64,000 bases of DNA, taken from assembly GCF_000430885.1 (NCBI RefSeq), contig NZ_AUMW01000015.1:33333-97332 (forward strand), in the 5' to 3' direction. Under the pieces are notes generated by a model, which saw nothing but the letters and a program-made list of their open reading frames with translations, had not been told where the DNA came from and searched no databases. This DNA comes from Desulfotruncus alcoholivorax DSM 16058 (GTDB lineage Bacteria > Bacillota > Desulfotomaculia > Desulfotomaculales > Desulfallaceae). The translations under genes and the position numbers were made by a program. Position 1 is the stretch's first letter. Every line of letters begins with the position of its first letter. Of the stretch, positions 7,207-14,696 are shown one piece after another.

Positions 7207-10200
7207 CTATTTGTTGATGTTGATATTGTATGTTGTTATGCCGTTATTATTGCTTACTGCGGCAGATATCTCTACAACATTTGTGTTACCGCTGATAGTT
7301 TTCAGCCAGTCATATAAGCTTTCAACTTTTACCCGATTCAAGTTTAGAGATTTAATTAAATCCAAGCGGTTGATTTGTGTATCATTTGCAACTGTTACAA
7401 TCATGCTGGGCACATCATTAGTAACGAAAGCTTGTTTAGCCTGAACATCGGTAGATTCTTTGATGGCGTTGTACAGGGTGGTAAAGTTGATCGCATTGAA
7501 GACCGCACTCCTGGTATTTGCATCAAGCTTATTGATTTCATTGAATAAGGTTTGAAAGTCAATCGCCTCTATGATGGCATTTTGTGTGGTTTCGTCCGCG
7601 CCGGTTATTGAACTGAAAATCCGGCTGAAATCTATGCCTGAAATGTCGCCGTTTAATAAGGCTTCAAACAAGATTAATTTGTCTTGCTCTGATAACACTG
7701 ATAGCAGCGCATCCGATTTGATTGCTTTTACAATAGTTATTTTATTTTCACTGTTAATTATCATGGGCATGATTGTCTTCAAATCGTTTAACAGGCTGCT
7801 TTTGTATTGAGCCGGAGCGCTCTTGGCCGCTTTAAAAGCATTGGTAAAGTTAGATGCGGCCAATACGGATTTTTTAGTTTGGTCGCTGGCTTTATTAATT
7901 GCATTAAACAAACCGCTGAAGTCAATACCGGCAATGATTGAATTCACAGTAGCCGAATCGATTTTCTTTAAAGCATTAAATAAGGCGGTTAAATCCTGTG
8001 ACGAGATGTTAACATTCGGGACTAAAATATTGCTGATATTATTTAATGTTCCGGACTTTAAAGCAAATTCGCCATAAGGACCCAATCCTTCCACAGTTAA
8101 CTTCAGGGTGCAATCTTGGCTAACCTCTGTGCCGGTTTGGGTATTAATTTGACTTAAAGAAACTGAAATATTACTACCAACCGGTGTTTGTCCGGCGAAT
8201 TTGGTTATTGTCGGCGCCCCGGCCTTGACGGTTAATGCAAATTCTCTGGTAACCGTGACACCATCGCATGTAACTTGGGTGGTTAAAGTAACGCTGACAT
8301 CGGTTTGTTGACGGGTTACTTTACCGTTAGCGGCAACAACGCTGGCATTGGACGATAACCACACTATATTTGATCCTTTTGCACCGGTAGATGGCAGCGT
8401 TAAATCCTGGGTAACACCGGCGGCGCTGTCCCCGGAGGCGAAAATCGACAGGTTTTTCGCATCTGAGAAAGCTTTCTCCGCACATTGCAGCAATGTTTGC
8501 ACCTTTTCTTTTAAAGTGTTGTCAGCGATATCGTTATCACTGGTTTTACCGATTAGGACCAAGTATGCATTAACTTTGTTACGTGCTGTTTTGATCTTAT
8601 CTTCGTTGTCCTGGTTGTATGTTATTGACGAGCTCCAACTAATTGCATCAATTGCCGCGCCTTTAACATTTTCTATTAACTCATCCTTTATACTGTCGTC
8701 CACGTTAATTGTTACGTTATTAGGATCGGATATTTCCAAAGAAACATCAGAACTATTAATTTCCAGCTTAGGTACTATTGTTCCTTCGCCAACTGTAATT
8801 TTTGTACCTGTTGAACCCTGCGGTACGGTTATACTTGTAACTGTTCCGCTGCCGCTCAAGTTTAAGCTGGCGTTATTGCCAGATATTTGGACTGATGACA
8901 AAGTAGTATTTGTGTTAGTTTTAATTGCGGCGCTTTGATTTAACTTAAGTGTACCTACTGTGGTACTAGCTCCGGGGGAGGTTGGCGGTGCCACAGTAAT
9001 GGTTAAGTTCGGAGCATCAACAGTTATGGTGCTACCTGAAAGTTCTCCCCTTAATTCAACCTCTTGATTGGCTGCTTCGGACTGGATGGTAATGTCCCCA
9101 AAGGAGCCTTGTTCTGCTTCTAAAATAACCTTGGAGCCAACGTTTGTTCTTTTGAGATTCGTAGTACCACGGGTTACAATTCTAACCGGATTTTGCTGAT
9201 TGGAAGCTTTTACGGCCACTTGATCGGCCTCAACATTTTCAAATCCAACAGATGATGATGCGCCGGAAAGAACTTCGATATTAGCTGCTTTTATATTACG
9301 CAGGGTAACCTCGCCGGCAGCGCCCGGATCCAAAGTTAATTTTGTCGTGAATTCGGCTAATCCGCTGGCCGGACCAAAAGTTCCGGAGCTTTTGATGGTA
9401 TAACCCCTGGAGTCGCTGTACGTTTCCCCTGCCTTTATATCACTTTCGCCAAGTACGATCGGGTCTGAATCAGGAGTAATGCCGCCACCGCCACCGCCGC
9501 CGCCTGCAGATGAAACGGTGAAAGGAGCTTTGAGCGTGCCGGTAGCATATTCTCCCGCTGCGCCGGCTTGCAGGTCTTCTTTAATAATTACCGGCCCCTT
9601 GGTCTGACTTGTGGGGTCATAAGCCCGCACAGTGTATGTCCTGTCAGGCAATACGGCAACGGTGTATTCACCGTAGCTATTGGTTACGGTTACAAAAGTG
9701 GGGTTGGTGGTGAACAGCATCTTGGTATTTTTAAGGGCACTGTTGCTTTTGTCCACCAGTTTACCTTTTAAGACAGCCGCTTTGACCATTTTTAAGTCAG
9801 CCGTCGATATTTGATTACTTGTTACCTTAACGTCATCGAGATAAGCAACCTGTTGATCAGTTGAAGCGGTTAAATTGTAAACTCCGGCTTCCAGGGCCAG
9901 TTTATATTTTCCGTCTTTACCGGTCTTGGTTTCTTTTATGGCTTCAAAACTTCCTGCCTTGAAAACTCGGACTACGGCGCCCGCCACAGCCTTATCGTCA
10001 AAAGTTACCTTTCCTTCTATGGCACTGTTGACGACAACCTTGTTACCGTATTTGACCAGGGCACGGTCAAGGGTTACAACTGTCTCAGCCCTGGTAATAC
10101 TTTTAACCGGTTTAAAAGTTTTGTCCGGAAAACCGCCCATCAACCCTGCTTTGGCCGCAGCGCCGATGCTGCCGCGGGACCATGCCGCAAACGTTGCAGC

Positions 10201-10653
10201 GTCGGCAAATTTATCCAGCCCGTCACCGGTCTGTTCCAAACCGAGCAACCGCACCAATATGCTGGCCGCTTCCTGGCGGGTGATGGTTTGATCGGGCCGG
10301 AAGGTGCCGTCGGCATAGCCACCGATATACCCCGCTGCTTTGGCTGTATTGACATCGTTGTAGTACCATTTGCCGGCTTTAACGTCTTTAAACCCGGCAC
10401 CGGCGACATTTTGTTTTTCCACGCTAAAAGCCCGGTTGACCAGGGCGACAAATTCAGCCCGGGATACTTGGTTATCCGGCCGGAACGTACCGTCATCATA
10501 GCCGCCTGCCAGGCCGTTACCCGCCCACTTATTTATTTGGGCTTCCGCCCAGTGGCCTTTGATGTCGGTGAAGCCGGACGCCAAAGCATAGCCCGCCACA
10601 GCTAGAACAAGACACGCCGTTAACGCTACAGTAAAAAATTTTTTATAACCCAA
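7207..10653 (-). CDS. Large SLH-domain surface protein with beta-helix-like, Ig-like and helical-repeat regions
   Basis: A 1148-residue secreted protein. Order: signal peptide (1-26), three SLH domains (about 26-200, with SRAE, TRQE and TRAE motifs), two carboxypeptidase-regulatory-like domains (about 210-380), a nine-glycine linker, a Thr/Ser/Asn-rich repeated beta region resembling a beta-helix (about 400-650), an atypical bacterial Ig-like domain (about 730-812), and a helical region of 24-residue repeats (about 880-1078; for example DFQTLFNEINKLDANTRSAV). The TTG start at 10653 is supported by AAAGGGGTG upstream. It likely forms part of the surface layer. The N-terminal half is clearly paralogous to the neighbouring SLH gene. 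Confidence 0.88.
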   Translation of the reverse strand: MGYKKFFTVALTACLVLAVAGYALASGFTDIKGHWAEAQINKWAGNGLAGGYDDGTFRPDNQVSRAEFVALVNRAFSVEKQNVAGAGFKDVKAGKWYYNDVNTAKAAGYIGGYADGTFRPDQTITRQEAASILVRLLGLEQTGDGLDKFADAATFAAWSRGSIGAAAKAGLMGGFPDKTFKPVKSITRAETVVTLDRALVKYGNKVVVNSAIEGKVTFDDKAVAGAVVRVFKAGSFEAIKETKTGKDGKYKLALEAGVYNLTASTDQQVAYLDDVKVTSNQISTADLKMVKAAVLKGKLVDKSNSALKNTKMLFTTNPTFVTVTNSYGEYTVAVLPDRTYTVRAYDPTSQTKGPVIIKEDLQAGAAGEYATGTLKAPFTVSSAGGGGGGGGITPDSDPIVLGESDIKAGETYSDSRGYTIKSSGTFGPASGLAEFTTKLTLDPGAAGEVTLRNIKAANIEVLSGASSSVGFENVEADQVAVKASNQQNPVRIVTRGTTNLKRTNVGSKVILEAEQGSFGDITIQSEAANQEVELRGELSGSTITVDAPNLTITVAPPTSPGASTTVGTLKLNQSAAIKTNTNTTLSSVQISGNNASLNLSGSGTVTSITVPQGSTGTKITVGEGTIVPKLEINSSDVSLEISDPNNVTINVDDSIKDELIENVKGAAIDAISWSSSITYNQDNEDKIKTARNKVNAYLVLIGKTSDNDIADNTLKEKVQTLLQCAEKAFSDAKNLSIFASGDSAAGVTQDLTLPSTGAKGSNIVWLSSNASVVAANGKVTRQQTDVSVTLTTQVTCDGVTVTREFALTVKAGAPTITKFAGQTPVGSNISVSLSQINTQTGTEVSQDCTLKLTVEGLGPYGEFALKSGTLNNISNILVPNVNISSQDLTALFNALKKIDSATVNSIIAGIDFSGLFNAINKASDQTKKSVLAASNFTNAFKAAKSAPAQYKSSLLNDLKTIMPMIINSENKITIVKAIKSDALLSVLSEQDKLILFEALLNGDISGIDFSRIFSSITGADETTQNAIIEAIDFQTLFNEINKLDANTRSAVFNAINFTTLYNAIKESTDVQAKQAFVTNDVPSMIVTVANDTQINRLDLIKSLNLNRVKVESLYDWLKTISGNTNVVEISAAVSNNNGITTYNININK

Positions 10654-10669
10654 ATAATTTCACCCCTTT

Positions 10670-11205
10670 GAGTTAGTTTCTTGTTAATCCTTGGTTCCAG
10701 TTTTTCTCGCCGTGCAAAATTGATCTGAACTTATAATTGCATACCTCCTTATCCAAATTTGCCGAATTTATATATATTACAATTCTACCAGTAATTTATA
10801 TAATCCTTTAAACTAATGACATATAAATCCATAGAAGCTAAAATTTTTTATAACTCAACTTTCGGAGTTGACAAAAACCCATAGTTATGCAGTTTGCAAA
10901 TTCAATCTGACTTTTAGAAATTAAGCAAGTTATCCATAAAACCTTAAAATAAACTCACTGACCACAGACTCCGGAAGAAACAAGTTTTCCCGCAAAGCCT
11001 GTTTTAGCAGTTCCAACAGTCAAAAAAAGCCTGCGCAAAATCCATGTCAGCTACCTCATCGCAATTGAAAATTTTGCGAGGCATTTATTGCGCGTTATCG
11101 ATGATTAAGGCTCAAAACCAGGAGTTACCTGGCATTGAGCCTTTTTTTCTCCGCAAAACTTCCAATTGGACCCTTTAAGAACTATCCCCTGTCGCAGTAA
11201 TATCA
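10670..11205. other. Intergenic gap of about 540 bp with a plus-strand terminator
   Basis: No full gene is visible. The left part is the AT-rich leader of the SLH gene, with an AAGGAGGTATG sequence (about 10739-10749) that opens only a three-codon frame. On minus, around 10925-11070, short coherent but interrupted frames occur (for example a piece reading LLELLKQALRENLFLPESVV), perhaps a decayed gene. A strong terminator for the plus strand lies at 11107-11148. Confidence 0.35.
11107..11148 (+). terminator. Strong plus-strand terminator with no assigned gene
   Basis: The stem AAGGCTCAAAACCAGG / CCTGGCATTGAGCCTT is followed by a T-run. The U-tract is on the plus strand only, and no plus-strand gene precedes it, so it may end an unrecognised small RNA or a lost gene. 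Confidence 0.7.
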
Positions 11206-11529
11206 TTAAGCATTAATGAACTTACCCTTACTGATAATCTCATCGTAAAGAAACTGGCCACTGTTAACCTTTTTATATTCTTCCAATGAATAAGGTCTTG
11301 GGGAAATGTCCAAATCAATGTTCTCGCTGATTTCTTTCAACAGCACAGCTTCTTCCACATAGTCCTGGCCAAAGTCCGGGGAAATGACGGCCACGTCAAT
11401 ATCACTGGTTTCGACTGCATTTCCTTTGGCGTAGGAACCAAACAGGATGGCTTTTTCCACTCGGATATTTCTTTCTTTTATAGCATTGATAAATTCCTTC
11501 ACGATTACTTCAACATGCTTTTTAGCCAT
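11206..11529 (-). CDS. MNT-type nucleotidyltransferase-domain protein (antitoxin-like)
   Basis: A small nucleotidyltransferase (107 aa) of the MntA class. In MntA/HepT toxin-antitoxin pairs, MntA AMPylates and inactivates the HEPN partner. The active-site signature is FGSYAKGNAVETSDIDVAV, with the GS motif and the DxD pair. The start at 11529 has GGAGGCGG upstream; a start 18 codons earlier lacks one. It overlaps the HEPN gene upstream by 25 bases, so the two are co-translated. Which member is toxic is inferred from the family, not from sequence. Confidence 0.82.
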   Translation of the reverse strand: MAKKHVEVIVKEFINAIKERNIRVEKAILFGSYAKGNAVETSDIDVAVISPDFGQDYVEEAVLLKEISENIDLDISPRPYSLEEYKKVNSGQFLYDEIISKGKFINA

Positions 11530-11894
11530 TTTACCGCCTCCATTGAACGTTGCAAAATGTTCTTTGTATGCTCTGGTGTACATTTTGCTTCCAACTCCGC
11601 TCGCTTATCGGGATACCGCGTTTCTATATAGTAGAGAGACAGGCGACGAAAGAGATCTTTCATCTCTTTGGTACACTGATCAAGGATATTGGCGGTACCA
11701 GCCAGTGAGATGAGGTCATGTTTTTTTGGGGGAGTTAAGCCAGTTTTTTCAAAATAGACTGCTTTAAGGGCTTTTTCTACCGCTTGCTGACACATGAACA
11801 TGGCCCAAAGGTATCTTTTTCCCTCGTAGCAGTGTTCTGCGGCTTCCAGGTCGTCCTCGGCTATTCCTATCCATACGGAAGTCTGTGCCCTCAT
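11505..11894 (-). CDS. HEPN-domain protein partnered with the MNT nucleotidyltransferase
   Basis: A 129-residue all-helical HEPN-domain protein. Typical features are the SVWIGIAEDDLEAAEHCYEG start, FMCQQAVEKALKAVYF, KHDLISL and the YYIETRYPDKR segment near the C-terminus. The classical R-x4-6-H RNase motif is not obvious, as in many members of this HEPN branch. GAGGG lies about 8 bases before the ATG at 11894. It forms a two-gene unit with the overlapping nucleotidyltransferase gene and likely acts as the toxin or effector half. Confidence 0.8.
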   Translation of the reverse strand: MRAQTSVWIGIAEDDLEAAEHCYEGKRYLWAMFMCQQAVEKALKAVYFEKTGLTPPKKHDLISLAGTANILDQCTKEMKDLFRRLSLYYIETRYPDKRAELEAKCTPEHTKNILQRSMEAVKWLKSMLK

Positions 11895-12014
11895 CAATAT
11901 TTCCCTCTTCCTTGAACCTTCCCTACCAGAATTATACCAATTTGAATTCAGGAAATAAACAACAGTTGATTTTCATTCGGATCGTCAACTCTTTGTGCTG
12001 TTTTTTCAAAGCCT

Positions 12015-12149
12015 TCAAATCTCAAGGGGGCCAGTTTTAAAGTTATCATTCATCTGGAGCTGCGGGCCGTCCCACATTGCTTTAGTGTAGGAGCTGATTG
12101 ATTCAGCCCGTTTCGTTAACAGCCGGTTAACGTCAATTGCTCGGTTAAA
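12015..12149 (-). pseudogene. Fragment of an O-antigen ligase/TPR-type gene
   Basis: The minus strand encodes NRAIDVNRLLTKRAESIS, then MWDGPQLQMNDN and a TGA. This matches NKSIDVNRLLTKQAASIS and MWDGPPLQLSDN in the TPR region of the ligase-like gene at 39781-42186. The fragment has no start and stops early, so it is a relic of a second copy. It occupies most of the 11895-12213 gap. Confidence 0.7.
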
Positions 12150-12170
12150 ATAGAACCGTCCCTGCCGCAG

Positions 12171-12212
12171 AAAAAAATGCGACAGGGGAGAACCGTCCAC
12201 TGTCGCATTTTT
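12171..12212 (-). terminator. Terminator of the LCP gene with a GGACGGTTC motif in the loop
   Basis: AAAAATGCGACAG (12173-12185) and CTGTCGCATTTTT (12200-12212) form a perfect 13-bp stem directly after the LCP stop codon. The loop contains the dispersed motif read on minus as GGACGGTTC. A second copy, GAACCGTCCC, lies at 12153-12162. Confidence 0.8.
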
Positions 12213-12213
12213 G

Positions 12214-13551
12214 TCAGTTGTTGCTGTTGATAATAATTTGAACGTGATTTTTTTCCGGCTGGGTTTCCACAACGCCTCCCGCAGTACTTTTCTGCGTTTC
12301 TGTTTGGCCGGTCCCCGGCGGCGGCGTCGAGGTACCCTGCACCACACCGCCCTGATTGCCTGGCAGACTGCTATTACCGCTGTTATTTGGATTGCTGTTA
12401 ATGCTGTTACTTATATTACTGCCATTGGCACTGCTGTTACCGGTACCGCCGGAGCCGGCGCCGCTGCCGGTGGTGCTTGCACTTTTGGTCGTATCAGGCT
12501 GTTGCAGTGGTTTAACCGGAGCGGTTTTAGCCTGATCCATGGCCACCTGCCTGGTATTATTGGAGTTTTGATTAATTTCGCCCAGGATCACGTCGGTCAC
12601 TTTTCCTTGTTCAAACAAAGCGCTGGCCACTTCTTTGGCCTTGCCCGGGTCCACGTACCAGTAACTTACCCCGTGTTCGTTGAGGAACCAGCCCGGCAAT
12701 GTCTGGCTGACTATCTGCACATTGTCAATATTTTTGGCCGCCTTGGCCAGCGACACCAGCTGTGATATCCCCAAATTGGTGTCCACGTTTTTGTAGATTT
12801 CGGGTATCAGTTTGGGCATTTTGATTATCGAACCCGGCTTCATAACCTCATCGCCGATTGCCGTCAAAAGCTTGAGCTGGCGCTGGGTGCGGGTGATATC
12901 CCCCAAAGCGTCGTGCCTGAAGCGCGCGTACTGCAGGGCTTGGTCACCGTTAAGGCGCTGGACCCCCTTGTTGAGGTCGATGCTATATGCCCCGCCGTAA
13001 GCGTTTTCATGGTAATGCATGTCTTTTTCCACATCAACGGTAACCCCGCCGAGGGCATCCACAATACCTTTAAATCCGCCGAAATTGGTAAGGATATAAT
13101 AGTCTATGGGCACTCCTGTCAGATCGGAAACAACGCTCATGGCCATTTTCGGCCCGCCATACTGGTTGGCCGCGTTGATCTTGTTCACCCCGTGGCCCGG
13201 CAAATCAACCTTGGTATCCCGTGGAATGGAAAGGAGCGAGATGCGACGGTCTTTGTTGTTAATATTGGCCAGAATCATGGTATCCGTGCGGTTGCTGGTA
13301 TCGCCGCTCCGCTCGTCCACGCCCATCATCAACACATTGATGCCGGGAAGTTTGGATAAATCCTGTTCATTACTATTTGTATTATCAGTTAACGGGCTGC
13401 CGGTTAATAAAGGCCACAAAACATTGTTGGCAAGCGCAAAGCCCCCGGCAAACAAACCAGCGAGCAAAACAACAAATATGGCAAACCTGGGCTTGTTCAA
13501 CTTTCTCTTTCTATTGCCGGCGATAAGCGGCACCTCCCTTCGCCGGGTCAT
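12214..13551 (-). CDS. LytR-CpsA-Psr (LCP) family wall-polymer ligase
   Basis: Membrane-anchored enzyme that moves polymer from undecaprenyl carrier to peptidoglycan. The 445 residues comprise a basic N-terminus, one membrane segment (about 24-45), an extracytoplasmic LCP domain (about 75-270) and a Ser/Asn/Gly-rich low-complexity tail (about 340-430). LCP motifs include NRTDTMILANI, SIPRDTKVDLPG, KINAANQYGG, DYYILTNFGGF and LQYARFRHDALGDI, with the Arg and Asp residues that bind the lipid pyrophosphate. The ATG at 13551 has only a weak AAGAAG upstream; a GGGAGGTG lies just inside the gene, so the start is uncertain. It fits attachment of the polymer made by the WecA and TagA genes. Confidence 0.9.
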   Translation of the reverse strand: MTRRREVPLIAGNRKRKLNKPRFAIFVVLLAGLFAGGFALANNVLWPLLTGSPLTDNTNSNEQDLSKLPGINVLMMGVDERSGDTSNRTDTMILANINNKDRRISLLSIPRDTKVDLPGHGVNKINAANQYGGPKMAMSVVSDLTGVPIDYYILTNFGGFKGIVDALGGVTVDVEKDMHYHENAYGGAYSIDLNKGVQRLNGDQALQYARFRHDALGDITRTQRQLKLLTAIGDEVMKPGSIIKMPKLIPEIYKNVDTNLGISQLVSLAKAAKNIDNVQIVSQTLPGWFLNEHGVSYWYVDPGKAKEVASALFEQGKVTDVILGEINQNSNNTRQVAMDQAKTAPVKPLQQPDTTKSASTTGSGAGSGGTGNSSANGSNISNSINSNPNNSGNSSLPGNQGGVVQGTSTPPPGTGQTETQKSTAGGVVETQPEKNHVQIIINSNN

Positions 13552-13613
13552 TTATCAGCCCGGCTTCTTAAACATAATACACCGGAGACGCTGAACGTTC
13601 AATATTTTTGTTT

Positions 13614-14348
13614 TTAGCGCAAATTTAGTCGATATTTTTTTAATACCAGCCAGGCGAACTTGGGCAGGACCACCATCCGCCGCCAGCGCGACGGTTCCAT
13701 GACCAGGCGCCCCAACCATTCCATTTTGAGGCGCTGCATCCAGCGGGGCGCCCTGGCCACACGGCCGGCCAGCACGTCAAAGGTGCCGCCGACGCCCATG
13801 GCCACCACCGGGCCTATTTCATCTATATATTTATCGATCCAAATTTCCTGTTTGGGAGCGCCCAGAGCCACAAACAACAATTGTGGAGCAGCTTTCCTGA
13901 TGTCTTCGACAACCGCGGTGTCTTCAGCGGGCTGAAAGTAACCGTGGTGCGTGCCGGCCACCTGCAGGCCCGGGTGCAGGCGGCGCAGGTTTTCGGCTGC
14001 CTCTTCGGCCACGCCGGGCGCGGCCCCCAAAAGGTAGATGCGCCAGCCTTCCGCTGCGGCTTTCGGCATCAGGCGCAGCATCAAATCTATACCGGTGACT
14101 CTTTCCGGAAAAGGCGAACCCGCCACCCGCCCCGCCCAGACAATGCCCTCGCCGTCGGCAGTGACCAGGTCCGCCTTACGGACCAGTTCCAGCAGTGCTG
14201 CATCTGAAGTTGCGGCCCGGTAAAGGTATTCGGGGTTTAACGTAATCACCCGGCAGGGCTTGCTTGCACGCACCAGCGCGGTAACGGCTTCAACCGCCTG
14301 GTCCATGGTCAAGCGGCCGATGCCCGCCCCCAAAATCTCAGCTTTCAT
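13614..14348 (-). CDS. WecG/TagA/CpsF-family glycosyltransferase
   Basis: A 244-residue membrane-associated glycosyltransferase. In characterised members (TagA, WecG) it adds ManNAc or ManNAcA to undecaprenyl-PP-GlcNAc as the second step of polymer synthesis. Signatures are VITLNPEYL, DLVTADGEGIVWAGR with the conserved Asp, GAPKQEIWI and GVGGTFDVLAGRVARAP. The C-terminal basic helix region (RLKMEWLGRLVMEPSRWRR) is typical for lipid contact. The start at 14348 follows GGGTG by six bases. It sits between the LCP ligase and DUF5693, in line with a wall-polymer operon. Confidence 0.9.
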   Translation of the reverse strand: MKAEILGAGIGRLTMDQAVEAVTALVRASKPCRVITLNPEYLYRAATSDAALLELVRKADLVTADGEGIVWAGRVAGSPFPERVTGIDLMLRLMPKAAAEGWRIYLLGAAPGVAEEAAENLRRLHPGLQVAGTHHGYFQPAEDTAVVEDIRKAAPQLLFVALGAPKQEIWIDKYIDEIGPVVAMGVGGTFDVLAGRVARAPRWMQRLKMEWLGRLVMEPSRWRRMVVLPKFAWLVLKKYRLNLR

Positions 14349-14696
14349 TTTTATCACCCGGATAAATAGTTCGAATAATAAGTTCTATAGGTAGTTCTAT
14401 GGAAGATAGTTTCTATAGAAAGATAGTTCTATGTCGAACGGGTATAACCTTTAGTAAATTTATACAAAAAAGTTATAAAGATTGGTAATTCTATCAGCCC
14501 GCCGGCTGCGCACAGTGGGCAGTTGTCGGGTGTTTAATTGAATACGGTTGACAAATGCACATGTGGAAAATGTACTCATAGAATGCACTTATTGAATAAT
14601 GACGCCGGTTGCTCCAATTTTGTTCCTTGTATTACGCATTGTGTTATGCATATGCCAGACACATCGCGTTGAATTGCCCTTGAATTGAGCCAAGAA
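14349..14696. repeat. Intergenic gap with short direct repeats
   Basis: This 348-bp gap lacks a gene. Bases 14371-14440 carry three or four near-copies of AGTTCTATAGG, bounded by GTTCGA and TCGAAC. Further right a TTGACA (14548-14553) and TGTACT 17 bases later resemble a plus-strand promoter, but no plus-strand gene follows. Confidence 0.4.

Noticed and set aside
10868..10896. TTGACA promoter for a small RNA ending at 11148
   Set aside because: No acceptable -10 box at 16-18 bases; the evidence for transcription is only the terminator.
14548..14576. TTGACA-17-TGTACT promoter on plus
   Set aside because: No plus-strand gene follows for several kilobases, and the -10 box is weak.
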